A DNA stretch of 64,000 nucleotides, taken from NCBI GenBank assembly GCA_049487715.1, contig CP150581.1, positions 310,001 through 374,000 of the forward strand, read 5' to 3'. The stretch is from Pycnococcus provasolii (Eukaryota > Chlorophyta > Pseudoscourfieldiophyceae > Pseudoscourfieldiales). Position 1 is the first letter of the stretch, and every line of letters starts with the position of its first letter. The position numbers and the translations under genes were made by a program. The notes under the pieces were generated by a model. That model had not been told where the DNA came from. It searched no databases and saw nothing but the letters and a program-made list of their open reading frames with translations. Below are positions 1 through 9,468 of this stretch, in pieces.

Positions 1-1196
1 CTACCAATCTTGGCGAAGGTACGCGCGACGAGCAGGGGGAAGAGCAATGTCGCCTCTCCGTGAACCTTCACAGGCCTAGCTTCCATCTTGATCTTGCCCC
101 AGCTCACAGCTTCATCTGGCTTCGCACCAGAGTCGCTTCCATCAAACTCCTGCGCGGTGTTGAGGAAGACGGCGAAGTCGGCGCCGTTGCGCATGAGGTT
201 CGCATTGCAGATGTGGTGCTTCGGCAATCCGCCCCCGAGTATGATAGCCCCTGTGCGACGCCAGCACTTGCACGTCACGGACTCGTTGTTCATGCTTCGA
301 ATGTCGCGCACGATGTCCAGCACGATGTGCGTCTGGCCGCCTAGATTGGCGTCGTCTTCGACGCCAGACTTGAACGTGTGAAAGTACAGCATGTCTCCAA
401 TGGATCCGTCTGTGATGCTCGGGCAGTAGACGGGTATGTCATTTTTGTAGCACCAGTAGTAGATAGATTCTTCGTGATTGATTTCCTTTCCCAGTCGTCG
501 AATCATGCGCGACGGCGTCCACACGACGCCGCCTTCTCGCTGTTCCTTGAGCATGGCGTCCAGGATAGGCATGAGCCAGTCTTCGAATTTGCAGTAGTTG
601 TCGTTGGGAAGCAGAAGGTTTCCGATGCGGTTCAAACCTTTCGGTCTGAGTTCTTTTCCTTTGAGGTTGAAGTCTCCGACGTACGTGGGCGCCATGCACT
701 TGATGAGGTCCTCCTCGATTCCTCCGGCGGTAGTGACGAGCACGTCGATGAGTTTGTGCTGGCAGAGGTACCTGATTGATTCGCGCACACCGCTGCTGAT
801 GAGGTTGGACGTGCACCCTAGGAATATTTTCGTGCGTACGTCGTTGTGTGTTGCCGGATCTTCGAATTCCGTGTCTCTCAGCGCTTCTTTCATTTCCAGT
901 CCTTCTTGTGTATTTTCTAAATCTTCCTGCGAGAGTCTCCACGTGAGCATACGTGTGACTTCATCGCACGCCATGGCAAAGTGCGTCGCTTGAAACCCCG
1001 TCGTCAGCATGGCGTCTAGCAATAACTCGTAGTCCACTGATGACGACGATGATGATGATGCTGACGAAGGAGGTGGTGGGAATGCGTATCCTTTGATGAT
1101 AGGTGTGGATTCAGGTATGGATTCCGAACCACCAAGTACAGCAGTTTGCAGTTCCGTAGGTAAGAAGGAATTGCTCGATGAAGGGACTGTGGACAT
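1..1196 (-). CDS. DHS: Deoxyhypusine synthase, 3' end cut by window edge
   Basis: The enzyme transfers the aminobutyl group of spermidine to one lysine of eIF5A, the first step of hypusine synthesis in the cytosol. The minus strand reads without a stop from an ATG at 1196-1194 to the left edge (398 complete codons), so the last residues and the stop lie outside. The C-terminal half is nearly invariant with the family: a [19 protein letters not shown] block with the catalytic lysine at residue 326, followed by [12 protein letters not shown] and DEAVSWGKI, which build the NAD and spermidine sites. The first 55 residues are a serine-rich, poorly conserved leader. It is divergent from the TAN1 gene. 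No intron is needed. Family assignment is secure; the start is the first ATG of the frame. Confidence 0.95.
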   Translation of the reverse strand, partial: MSTVPSSSNSFLPTELQTAVLGGSESIPESTPIIKGYAFPPPPSSASSSSSSSVDYELLLDAMLTTGFQATHFAMACDEVTRMLTWRLSQEDLENTQEGLEMKEALRDTEFEDPATHNDVRTKIFLGCTSNLISSGVRESIRYLCQHKLIDVLVTTAGGIEEDLIKCMAPTYVGDFNLKGKELRPKGLNRIGNLLLPNDNYCKFEDWLMPILDAMLKEQREGGVVWTPSRMIRRLGKEINHEESIYYWCYKNDIPVYCPSITDGSIGDMLYFHTFKSGVEDDANLGGQTHIVLDIVRDIRSMNNESVTCKCWRRTGAIILGGGLPKHHICNANLMRNGADFAVFLNTAQEFDGSDSGAKPDEAVSWGKIKMEARPVKVHGEATLLFPLLVARTFAKIG

Positions 1197-1525
1197 GATT
1201 GAATTATATGGACGAGGAGATTTATAAAAAGAAAGGCAGGCTGTGATGAATGAAGATATATGATATGGCGGCGGCCGATGATATTTCTATTTCGATGGGA
1301 GTGATGGAATGGGCAAACCAATTCCACGAACCACAACGAAGATCATTCGGGGTTTCATGGAGAGGAGTTCGGGGTTGGCCCCCCTGGGGGTGTTCCAGGG
1401 GTGTTCCAGGGAGCGCCGCCGCCATTCGCCATTCGCCGCCGAATCGTTCCCCCCAAGTCCAAGTGGTGACGTGGTGACGTATCGTGTGTGCTCCCCTCCT
1501 ACTGATCTTAGATAGGTTAATCAGA
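1197..1525. promoter_or_regulatory. Divergent spacer, presumed shared promoter
   Basis: This 330-bp gap separates the start codons of the divergent deoxyhypusine synthase and TAN1 genes, so it must hold both 5' UTRs and promoters. I see no clear TATA box or repeat. A short duplicated GGGGTGTTCCAG motif lies near 1388-1410. The role is inferred from position only. Confidence 0.5.
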
Positions 1526-2530
1526 ATGGCTCCTCGTGGTTCAGGTGGTGGCGGTGGTCGTTCCCGTGGTCGTTACTACAACAACAACTCGTTAGGGGGT
1601 GACGAACTTCCCCGATCGTCGTGTGGATTTCTACTGTCATGTGCAGACCGGTGTGAAAATAAGTGTGTTTCTGACGTGTTTCGTATGATGGACGAATTCT
1701 GGACGTCTTCCTCCTCGAGTCCTACCGGTGGTGACTCAGCAGCTGGGGGTGCGGGTGCCGAAGCTTCTGACGACAAAAAGAAAGAAGGTGAAAAAGATAA
1801 GCCAGCCTCCGCATCTGCTGACGTTGACGTGTCGAAAGCTCTCGAGGAGGAACTCAAAGACCTGCGCGCGAAAAGCAGACGCGAGAACGCGCCGTTCAAA
1901 CGTGTGGACATTGGAAGTCGAGGGACGCTGTACATGGTCGCGACGGAACACGCCAAGAACGAAAACGACGCCAAACCGCTACCGACGCGCGTCCACGATA
2001 CCGTGCGTGCCATCATGGACGACGTCGACAAAACACGAAGGTGCAAAAGCCGATGGCTCAACCGATTCCTGCCCGTCGAAGACGTCTGCGTCGCCAAACT
2101 CGACGACATCAAGGCGTGTGCGGCACCCATCATAGCCAGACACTTCGGCGACCCGAACGATACGGCACAAGACTTGCCCGTGTATCGCTACGCCGTGATT
2201 TATGACCACCGCATATGCACCAAACTAGACAGACTCGGCGTTATTAATGCCGTCGTCGACAGCGTTCCAAAAAGACACGTCGTCAACCTCGACCGACCTC
2301 AGATTGTCATCATCGTCACGCACGTCAAAAACAGCGCCGCCATCACCGTCGTGCACGACTACTACGAACTCGCTAAGTGGAACATGAGCGAGCTCGCGAA
2401 ACCTCCGGAAGAACGCATGGGCCAGAACGAACGCGAAAAACGCTTGGCTGAGAAGGAGGCTGCCAAGAAAAGGAAGGCGGACGACAAGGCGGAGGAGGAG
2501 GGCGCAGACGCGAAGCGCGCCAAGACTTGA
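1526..2530 (+). CDS. TAN1: THUMP-domain tRNA acetylation adaptor (TAN1/THUMPD1 type)
   Basis: TAN1/THUMPD1 binds tRNA and works with the acetyltransferase Kre33/NAT10 to make N4-acetylcytidine in tRNA-Ser and tRNA-Leu. The 334-residue protein opens with a Gly/Arg-rich segment. It then has the family's N-terminal motif (GFLLSCADRCENKCVSDVFR, about residues 33-52), a Ser/Ala/Lys linker, and a THUMP domain over roughly residues 140-300 with a CKSRWLNRFLPVEDVC core and a VKNSAAITVVHDYYELAKWN end that matches the family's C-terminal block. The tail is Lys/Glu-rich with KKRKADDK, a likely nuclear signal. The start at 1526 was preferred over in-frame upstream codons because it gives the usual short Gly/Arg leader. 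It converges on the CRM gene only 31 bp away. Confidence 0.85.
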   Translation: MAPRGSGGGGGRSRGRYYNNNSLGGDELPRSSCGFLLSCADRCENKCVSDVFRMMDEFWTSSSSSPTGGDSAAGGAGAEASDDKKKEGEKDKPASASADVDVSKALEEELKDLRAKSRRENAPFKRVDIGSRGTLYMVATEHAKNENDAKPLPTRVHDTVRAIMDDVDKTRRCKSRWLNRFLPVEDVCVAKLDDIKACAAPIIARHFGDPNDTAQDLPVYRYAVIYDHRICTKLDRLGVINAVVDSVPKRHVVNLDRPQIVIIVTHVKNSAAITVVHDYYELAKWNMSELAKPPEERMGQNEREKRLAEKEAAKKRKADDKAEEEGADAKRAKT

Positions 2531-2561
2531 GTTGCAAAGGAGTGAGTGTCACAGTAGTATT

Positions 2562-3089
2562 TTACTTTGGCTTGTACAGGTACAACGTATTTCCAATATG
2601 CCCGACAACAACCGCGCCTGGAATGGACGTTTCCATCGCCTCAGTCGCCTCGTCTAAGCTGAGAGGACAGCTGCCAACGATCTTCACGCGTATGATTTCG
2701 TTCGCAGTCACGCAGTCGTCGACCGCTTGCATGGCCGCTTCCGTCGCACCGTTCTTTCCGAGCTGAAATACCACGCACTGCTTACCCATGGCATTGGCGC
2801 GACTTCTGATTTCCTTCTTCTCTTTCGACGATAAAGCAGGCGTGTGTTGAGCTGCAGCGCAGCGCGGTAAGAAACGACTATGGCGAATAGTTGGCACAGC
2901 AACGGCACCTGCGCCCGAGTGACGAGGACGCGGTACGACACAGCGTGGCTGATGAGTTTTCATGGCTACGAATGTCAAGGACGCGTGGCACGTCGCATTC
3001 CTCGTCGTACGGATGGACGGCGCAAGCATAACACGCGCACGGGTGGTGGTGGTGGTGGTGGTGGTTATCGTCCCTACGAAAGGAGCCAT
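2562..3089 (-). CDS. CRM (YhbY/CRS1-like) RNA-binding protein, probably plastid-targeted
   Basis: CRM domains bind RNA in bacterial ribosome precursors (YhbY) and in plant organelle splicing factors. The last 95 residues are one complete CRM domain: LSSKEKKEIRSRANAMGKQC, a QLGKNGATEAAMQAVDD loop (GxxG-type), NEIIRVKIVGSCPL, and an IPGAVVVGHIGNTLYLYKPK end. The first 80 residues are rich in Thr, Arg, Ser and Ala and poor in acid, as expected for an organellar transit peptide. The frame extends further upstream only through GTG codons, so the first ATG (3089) was chosen, giving 175 residues. A (ACC)n tract encodes a run of eight threonines. A single-CRM protein of this size is closer to YhbY-like plastid ribosome factors than to multi-CRM splicing factors; that is inference. 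Confidence 0.8.
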   Translation of the reverse strand: MAPFVGTITTTTTTTTRARVMLAPSIRTTRNATCHASLTFVAMKTHQPRCVVPRPRHSGAGAVAVPTIRHSRFLPRCAAAQHTPALSSKEKKEIRSRANAMGKQCVVFQLGKNGATEAAMQAVDDCVTANEIIRVKIVGSCPLSLDEATEAMETSIPGAVVVGHIGNTLYLYKPK

Positions 3090-3303
3090 ATTGACAGGAA
3101 ATGGAGAGTGAAGATGAGAATGAAGGCTAACGAACGGTGGTTGGGGAAGACGACGACTTTTGACTTGATCGACAGGACGTCGAGAATGAGCGTCACTCAC
3201 CGTCGTCGTCGTCGTCGTCGTCAGTTTTTATGTTTGTATGTTTGTTTGTTGGAGCGCGCGCGCACGACGCCTTGAAGTGAACCAAAAGTTTTGGTGAAGT
3301 CGT

Positions 3304-3308
3304 TACAC
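3304..3308 (-). terminator. TGTAA poly(A) signal of RPS13
   Basis: TTACA on the + strand reads TGTAA on the coding strand, about 43 nt beyond the RPS13 stop. TGTAA is the chlorophyte polyadenylation signal. Confidence 0.55.
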
Positions 3309-3350
3309 ACACGAACGAGCGATGCCGTGAGGAAAAAAACGCCGCCAACT

Positions 3351-3971
3351 TTAGCTAGCCTGGGTGAGCAGCGTCGACGCGGTGGACGACTCGTACTTAA
3401 AGTTACCAGGCAGTTTCTGCAAAAGGTGAAGTGAGTTTGTCGTTGTTGTGTGTGTTTGGTAGTATCTGTTAGTCCTTGGTTATTGTTTTGGGAATACGAT
3501 GCCATAGTGCCGCCTTATTTCGCCCATTACGTTTGCAACATCAACACCACGAAGAAGTCAGAGAGAACGTACCTTCACTCCTCGGTAGTAGCGTGCCAGA
3601 CGGTGGATGCGCGACTCGACGAGAATCAGGCGGAACTTGGAGTCCTTGTCGCGGCGGTTGCGGTCGAGGTGCTTTCGGATGGAGACCGCCTTCTTGATGA
3701 GTTGGAAGAGGTCCTCCGGCAGTTCCGGCGCGAGTCCGTTTCCCTTAAGGATGCGCACGATTTTCGATCCCGTCACGGATCCCACCTGCGCGATACCGTG
3801 CTGATCACGAAGCGTCACCCCGATTTGCGACGGCGTCATACCCTTACGTGCGAGTCGGCAGATGGAGTCGACGACTTCCTGGTGGGTGATTTTCAGCCAG
3901 GATGGCGGCGTGCGTTTGTAGGGGAGGGCACTGGACGACATGCCCTTGCCCTTGCTGTGCATGCGACCCAT
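3351..3971 (-). CDS. RPS13: 40S ribosomal protein S13 (uS15), two exons
   Basis: This is the uS15 protein of the small cytosolic ribosomal subunit. Exon 1 is 3971-3573 (133 codons), starting [20 protein letters not shown] and running to ARYYRGVK. The donor is AAG|GTACGT. The 156-bp intron is 3572-3417 and ends TTTTGCAG. Exon 2 is 3416-3351 ([21 protein letters not shown] plus TAA). Joined, the product is 154 residues, close to the usual 151, with the conserved [13 protein letters not shown] tail restored, which proves the intron. Without splicing, exon 1 would read into a stop four codons later. A TGTAA pentamer lies 43 nt after the stop. Confidence 0.97.
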
Positions 3972-4318
3972 GATGAAAGAAAAGTGGTACTAACAAAGGC
4001 CAAGAATGAACAAGCACGAGCGCACGCACGGGTGGCGTCGGCGACAGCGAGCGAGGATGGAGGGGGAGGGTTCCCTGCGACGACGGCGGCGCCCCTCCCA
4101 ACCCCAGGGGGAAACAACCCGAAGAGGGGATACCGGATCGAAACACCCCGTAGAGCTACCCTTTGGTTGACTTTTACGGATTGGAATGGGGATCCATCGC
4201 AGGACCAGTCTGAGATTGTTAGGAGTTTTTGCGTGTCCCATCCGCCCTGGGGCCTGGGGGAAGTTAGTTTGGGGATCCCGGTCGCGTCTCCAGTTAGTAT
4301 GAGTCGAACAACCCGTCG
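3972..4318. other. Spacer upstream of RPS13
   Basis: The first ~100 bp must hold the RPS13 5' UTR and promoter. The rest has GGGGATCCC-type GC-rich palindromic pieces and no coding signal. A string TTGGGGATCCCGGTC at about 4270-4285 recurs near 31597, beside another transposon relic. Confidence 0.4.
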
Positions 4319-4870
4319 TTGTTTGACTCATACGACGGCGTTCCGCAGATGCTCACAGCTTTTGAGCACGGATGGCTCACGTCATCGAAGACGACGTTTG
4401 ATGCACTTGACGACGAGCAGCCGGCGTTTCGTATCAAGGTGAACGTGCGCATGATCCTGTTCGCGCTTCGCTGCAAGGTGAAGCGCATAACATTCGACGA
4501 CGACGACATCTTGAGCTGGATGAGTCGATCGATGCGGCTTCACCGTCGACATGCGCGGCGACGACGCCTCACGACGGCATCTACAAATCCGTCGACTTGC
4601 GCAAAACGGTTTGTCATTGGATCAGCGTCTTCGTGGAGTGGGCTTGGGCGCAAGACCGCACGGATGATTCTGCACGAGATTTACGATGTGGTACTCGAGC
4701 GCACGAAGGAGGTAATCGCTGATATTGCGGCCTCTCCACAAAAGTGCGCGGGAGCCACAGACGTGTGGAGTTCTCAAGGAAATGACGCCTACATCGGCTT
4801 CTTTGTGAGGCGTCTATCTGATGCGGGTGAATTGGAAATTACCCACCGTTCCGGGACATTCTTTTTTGAA
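4319..4870 (+). pseudogene. hAT-family transposase remnant
   Basis: The reading frame holds a stretch typical of the hAT transposase core: a region ending KTARMILHEIYDVVLERTKE is followed by ATDVWSSQGNDAYIGFFV, equivalent to the TTDLWTSxxxxxYIGVTxH block that carries the first catalytic Asp in hAT elements. The parts before and after cannot be matched: there is no BED zinc finger, no second and third catalytic acids, and no C-terminal dimerisation domain. The frame runs on to 5008, but from 4879 it is only the antisense of the neighbouring CofE-like gene. I see no terminal inverted repeats. It is a short dead fragment, and the CofE-like gene's 3' end abuts it. Confidence 0.6.
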
Positions 4871-4878
4871 CAGCTGTA

Positions 4879-6531
4879 TTACTTTCTCAACACGACAATG
4901 GGCGTCTGCTGCGCGCCGTTGCCTGCTGGATTGCTCAAAAGCCTCTCGTTCACGTCAAGCGAGCTCACGCCCTGGCTCGATGCGAGGATGTGGATCGTGC
5001 CCTTCTGATGACTTAAATCATTCACGTCCACGACAGCCACGCCGCATCCAAGCTGCTCGCTCGCGAGACGCACGAAGTCGTCGACGTCCGTCGGTCCAAG
5101 GCATATGAACTGATCGTAAGGTGCGAGCGTTCCCGTCACGTCGTCCACCAAACGCGCCTGCCGTCCCGCAAGTCGATAAAAGCCGCCGCGCACCATCACA
5201 AGCCGCGACGCGATTCCACCCAACGTCGCGAAAGCAACACGTCGAGCACCCACGGTGTCCACCAAGCTTTGCATGCCGCAAGCCGTCGCCAGGCTGCTTG
5301 TCGGCTGGAAGAGACGACAGCTCGCTCGCGCTACCAAACCAGGAACGACAGTCTCCGGGTGACGGTACCGACCTTGCATGAGTGCAAGCGGACTCTCGCC
5401 AATCGTCACGACATCCTCGGGAGAACGCACGAAAGGCTTCGCGTACGCGACGAGCGTCGAGACGGGCTCGTCCAGATGGCATAGCAGGTGCGTCTTCACA
5501 GGGATCACCGTGCTGCCGTCGTAGTTGGCGCCTGCATTCGTCGCCCCGCGGAGAGGGAGCACGACGTGCTGCGAGCACTCACGCCGTCCCTTTGGGCCGT
5601 ATGAGACGTACCGAATGCGAACCGCGCAGCTCTCCAGCACGTCGGGCAGATTCGGCGCGCCGTCTTCCGCACCCGCGTCTACTGTGACCGTGACGCGCAC
5701 GCGCGTCATGCCACCCGCCTTCAGGATGTAGGCGACCCAGTACCCGTCGTTGCGTTCCATCGCATCCACGCCGTAGTCGTCGTCGTCGGCGTGCATGGGC
5801 AGAACGTCCACTCGCGCGCTCGCACCACCGAGCGGTGCGCTTCCCAGGACACGCGCGGTGGCGTCGCACTCCGTGACGAACAACTCCGACCGATTCGTCG
5901 TGTTCCAGAACTCAAGCACGCCTGTGAGCACGTACTGTTTCTGCGTTAGCGTCGAGAAGTCCCACGTGCCACGCGTCAGAAGCAGACCGTTTCCCGCGCG
6001 CGCCGCTCCCATCGCCTGCAATCGCTTCCACTCGTTTGCACGCCAGTCCTCCATGTGCGTGTCGCCGTACGTGTCTCGGCCGCCGTATGTCAGGTCACCA
6101 ATCACGCTTCCTCCGTCATGTGCCGCGGCCGCGTGTGCGTGCCGAGCTCGGCGTGCGCGGACACCACAAGGGGCGCACACCTGGCCACCACCAATGCCGC
6201 GACCACGCACGTGGCCAAGCCTGACCCCAAGCCCCCAGAACGCCACCAAGACGCACGGCGTAGCACCATCACATCTTCTTCTTCTCGCTGAATGCGAAGT
6301 AACTGAGCCCCTAACCCCGCCGCCCCTAAGAAAGCCGTGGACGAAGCGAGGAGCAGCGCACAAGGCAGCAGGCGGAAGAGCCGAAACCAAAGACACAGGA
6401 GCACACCGTAACCCTCCAAACACAGGACGGCCGCAAGATGACGCCCCACGTTGAGAGAAACAACACGCAGATCTTGAGGCAGATGCAGATCTTGCTGGAA
6501 AACGCGCACCAACGGCCATGGGCGCGGCCAT
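4879..6531 (-). CDS. CofE-like (F420-0:gamma-glutamyl ligase family) protein, plastid-type
   Basis: The C-terminal ~400 residues match a family shared by cyanobacteria and plants and annotated as F420-0:gamma-glutamyl ligase-like. Key blocks are GTWDFSTLTQKQYVLTGVLE, the VIPVKTHLLCHLDEP loop, VTIGESPLALMQGRYRHP, RLFQPTSSLATACGMQSLVD, FYRLAGRQARLVDDVTGTL and the terminal SNPAGNGAQQTPIVVLRK. Canonical CofE adds glutamate to F420; green algae are not known to need this, so the substrate here is open. The first ~70 residues (Ala/Ser/Arg/Cys-rich from the ATG at 6531) look like a plastid transit peptide. Cyanobacterial members start with a membrane helix. A hydrophobic stretch exists here only in another frame (about 6180-6480), so a frameshift or small intron in the N-terminal third cannot be excluded. 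Confidence 0.75.
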   Translation of the reverse strand: MAAPMAVGARFPARSASASRSACCFSQRGASSCGRPVFGGLRCAPVSLVSALPPAALCAAPRFVHGFLRGGGVRGSVTSHSARRRRCDGATPCVLVAFWGLGVRLGHVRGRGIGGGQVCAPCGVRARRARHAHAAAAHDGGSVIGDLTYGGRDTYGDTHMEDWRANEWKRLQAMGAARAGNGLLLTRGTWDFSTLTQKQYVLTGVLEFWNTTNRSELFVTECDATARVLGSAPLGGASARVDVLPMHADDDDYGVDAMERNDGYWVAYILKAGGMTRVRVTVTVDAGAEDGAPNLPDVLESCAVRIRYVSYGPKGRRECSQHVVLPLRGATNAGANYDGSTVIPVKTHLLCHLDEPVSTLVAYAKPFVRSPEDVVTIGESPLALMQGRYRHPETVVPGLVARASCRLFQPTSSLATACGMQSLVDTVGARRVAFATLGGIASRLVMVRGGFYRLAGRQARLVDDVTGTLAPYDQFICLGPTDVDDFVRLASEQLGCGVAVVDVNDLSHQKGTIHILASSQGVSSLDVNERLLSNPAGNGAQQTPIVVLRK

Positions 6532-6867
6532 GACTAGTCGGCTTCCTCAAATATAGGTACAGGAGGCAATGTAAATGGTGACAGATTTGACACACGCCCA
6601 AGGGAAGACGAAACTGGCTGAAACGAAGCGCGCGCAACACCTGTGACAGGATTCCACCAACAACCTGGTAGGAGCCGTGTGTAAGAAATACAGTATGTAC
6701 CACCCATGTGGTCGGCGCGCGCAGTCCGCCGATGGGAAGCGTGTTGGGGTTTGGCAACCTCCCGCCTCCTCCGCCTCTGCATTTATGTTGTTACGTTACA
6801 TGTCCGGCGGCGCGTTCAGGAGACCGCCCGTCTGGTGCGGGTACAGAGAAAAAAATTACAACTTGTG
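6532..6867. other. Spacer between CofE-like gene and kinase gene
   Basis: No coding signal is supported. It should hold the 5' region of the CofE-like gene and the 3' UTR of the kinase gene. Confidence 0.4.
6856..6860 (-). terminator. TGTAA poly(A) signal of the kinase gene
   Basis: TGTAA on the coding strand, about 7 nt after the kinase stop codon. Confidence 0.5.
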
Positions 6868-8604
6868 TTACACGACGAGCTTCTTACGGGCACTTCCACG
6901 GAAAAAAGCGTGCTGCAAAGCCTGCTCCGCAGACAAGCGGCGCGCAGGCTCGTACCTTAGCAAAGCTCGGATCAGCTGCACAGCCTCCAAGCCGCCGCTA
7001 ACCTCCTGTCCACCCGCACGCCTCGCGAGCTCCTTAGCCACGGCGTCGTCGTCGCAGTCGTCGTCATGGTCGACGATGCATAACAACGCCATGGCTGCGC
7101 GCAGGTGACGTTGTTCCCGCTTCTCTCTAGAGAGCCTGCTCCCACCCTCCCTCTGCAGCTTCGCATCCTCGATAGCAGCCGCCTTGCCGTCGAGCATGAA
7201 AATGTGTGGAGTGCCAATCGCAAGCAACTCCACGCAGAGCACCCCAAAGCTCCACATGTCGTACGCAGCATCGGCAGATGCTGAGGCGTCTCCATCTTCT
7301 CGCAGTAGCACCTCCGGACCAGCGTAAAAGGCAGTCAACTCATCCATGCTGAGCTTGTCTTCGGCAAACATCTGTGCAGCCAGCTCAGCCGCACCTGGGC
7401 CGTACGCTTCGCCGAAAATCGCCGCGGATCCGAGGTCGCCGAGACGAACGTGCGTGCCATTCACGAACAAGTTGTCAGCTTTCAAATCGCGGTGTGCGAT
7501 GCCGTGCCGATGCAAAAATGCTATGCCCAGCAGAACCTGTCGAAGCAGATCACGCAACACGGAAGCGCCTTGTGTGCCCGAATTTCGAAGGGAACGCCAC
7601 CAGCTACTTTGTCGAAGCAGCCCGTCGCTTGCCGTTGGCGCGTCGACAAGGAGTGAATGCAGGCTCACCCCCTCGTCGTGAAAGACGATCCACAGGTCTC
7701 GCGTGTCGTCGTCGCTGCCACTGTGGCGCTGCTTCGAGGTCCCGCCGACGCCTGCGAGAGCCTCACTTTCGAAAGCCTCAACGAAGCGAGCAAGGTGCTG
7801 CAAGCCGTCATCGCCGTCCTCAGCCAGCCGCTGGTGCGCCTGGACGAACCTCCCGAAAGCCACCTCTCGACGCGCATCCCAGTCCCACAAGCCGTCTTCG
7901 TGGGCGGCACCTGCGAGTCGCTTGACGACGAAGCGACCACCTTCAGGTAACCGCGTGGCACGCCACACCTCGCCAAAGGCACCTTTGGCGAACGCCTTTT
8001 CGTTAATCAAGCGCCAAATCTTGTTGACCATGAGGTGGTTTTTTGAGTTGTCTGACATTTCTGACGGCGGCAGCGCAAGTCTCTCGACCGAAGGCAGGGC
8101 AAGGACGACGCGTTTATATTCGGAGTCGGACGGCGCGAGCGCTCTCACGAGCTCGTGCACAACAGCGAGTTCCACAGCTGTATCATCCGTTCCTCCGTGT
8201 CCTGGTGGAAGCTGCGGCGTTTGTGTCTGTGCCTTGAGTCGTTTTCTCCACCCGAGTGGACGCACGAGCGTTTCGAGCACGTACGGCGTCCCTGACGAGC
8301 GTACGAGCGCATTATTGTCGTTACCCAAACACGACGCCTCTGCGTTTCCGAGTGGGCATACCACTGTCGTACCAGAAGTACCATCTGCTGAAGCTGGCAC
8401 TGCGATGTCCGCCAATGACGATTCCACTGATGACATGTCACGTGAGACGAGCGCCGACGCCGACGCCGACGCAGGTAGGACGTTATGGCTACCAGCACCC
8501 TCCTCCACAGGACCGTCCCCATACCTTGAAGCCGAGACGGACGAAAGCAAGCACACAAGACACACAAACACGAACACCAAGACAGATCCAAGACGAGCAC
8601 GCAT
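6868..8604 (-). CDS. Secretory-pathway protein kinase
   Basis: From the ATG at 8604 the protein has 578 residues and opens with a strong signal sequence or anchor (MRARLGSVLVFVFVCLVCLL), followed by a Ser/Ala linker and a kinase domain over about residues 195-575. Visible kinase motifs are the Gly-rich loop FAKGAFGEVW, the ATP-anchoring lysine in FVVKRL, HRDLKADN (HRD at 371-373), GDLGSA in place of DFG, and an APE-like AGPEVL. The 'DFG' Phe is Leu, which many active kinases tolerate. An in-frame ATG at 8643 would lengthen the N-terminus by 13 residues. No second TM or receptor ectodomain is seen, so the catalytic domain is predicted on the lumenal or extracellular side, or the protein is type II. 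Substrate unknown. Confidence 0.75.
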   Translation of the reverse strand: MRARLGSVLVFVFVCLVCLLSSVSASRYGDGPVEEGAGSHNVLPASASASALVSRDMSSVESSLADIAVPASADGTSGTTVVCPLGNAEASCLGNDNNALVRSSGTPYVLETLVRPLGWRKRLKAQTQTPQLPPGHGGTDDTAVELAVVHELVRALAPSDSEYKRVVLALPSVERLALPPSEMSDNSKNHLMVNKIWRLINEKAFAKGAFGEVWRATRLPEGGRFVVKRLAGAAHEDGLWDWDARREVAFGRFVQAHQRLAEDGDDGLQHLARFVEAFESEALAGVGGTSKQRHSGSDDDTRDLWIVFHDEGVSLHSLLVDAPTASDGLLRQSSWWRSLRNSGTQGASVLRDLLRQVLLGIAFLHRHGIAHRDLKADNLFVNGTHVRLGDLGSAAIFGEAYGPGAAELAAQMFAEDKLSMDELTAFYAGPEVLLREDGDASASADAAYDMWSFGVLCVELLAIGTPHIFMLDGKAAAIEDAKLQREGGSRLSREKREQRHLRAAMALLCIVDHDDDCDDDAVAKELARRAGGQEVSGGLEAVQLIRALLRYEPARRLSAEQALQHAFFRGSARKKLVV

Positions 8605-9001
8605 CCAAGATCTGTGCACAGCACACACCAAGGGCAAGGGCATGACGCGCAGGTAGTTATGCTGCTGACGTGGATGGCGCGTGTGCATTTCAACCAAACC
8701 AAAAAAAAACCTCCTCAGGGAGTTGTTGCGGGATTTCACTGGCGGGGGGGTCTGTATAACCCCTAATCGGATTCGGGGTTAAGAGTCACGAAAGCACATA
8801 ATACAGACAGTAGAATATACTTGGTGGCGCGATGATGCGCTCATGCGCGCGGCGCACAGCGCCGCTGAGCTACGCACTGCACGTAGGGAGGCTGCAGGGA
8901 CGTCGCAGACTGCACTGGCCTGCGCCGCGACGCGCATCGGCGCTGACATCGCGCGAGGGGCGCATCGCATGGAGCCTGCGACACAGCGTTGAGCCTGGCT
9001 T

Positions 9002-9047
9002 GGGTTAGGGTTTTGCTCAGTTAGGGCTAGGGTTAGGTCTAGGGTTA
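9002..9047 (+). repeat. Interstitial TTAGGG-type telomeric tract
   Basis: About five degenerate TTAGGG/CTAGGG units are spaced irregularly in non-coding DNA. Confidence 0.6.
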
Positions 9048-9422
9048 GTTTTTTGCCGACCTGTTCCTGCGACCTGGTGTGACAGCAACCTCGACTTGCA
9101 GCCCCGACCGTTAGTGACAGCAACCTCGCCTTGCAGTTTCGACCCTTTATCGTAGTGACAATGTAGTACTAAACTTCCCTAGGCATCCATATGCCCAAAG
9201 GAAACACCCCTATTACGCCCAACAACACACTACTGAACACAGTGCAGACAGTGCACAATCACTGCACACAGTGCACAGACAACAGTCCGGTGCTGAAAGC
9301 CTGAAGGCGGGTGGACTGTTGGGGTGGGGCTTGAATGAGGCCCCTCCCTGCCCCTACGAGTAGGTGATGCTTTCTCAAAGCCATCAAAGGCACTCCACCA
9401 GTCCAACCTCCCTCCTTAAGGT

Positions 9423-9468
9423 ACTGTCCACCGGGTACTGCAAGAGACTGTCCACCGGGTACTGCAAG
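9423..9468 (+). repeat. 22-bp tandem duplication
   Basis: ACTGTCCACCGGGTACTGCA (first 20 of 22 bases) occurs at 9423 and again at 9447 without mismatch. Confidence 0.8.

Noticed and set aside
5018-5578. Arg-rich frame inside the CofE-like gene, same strand
   Set aside because: It is a shifted frame of conserved coding sequence and has no recognisable features.
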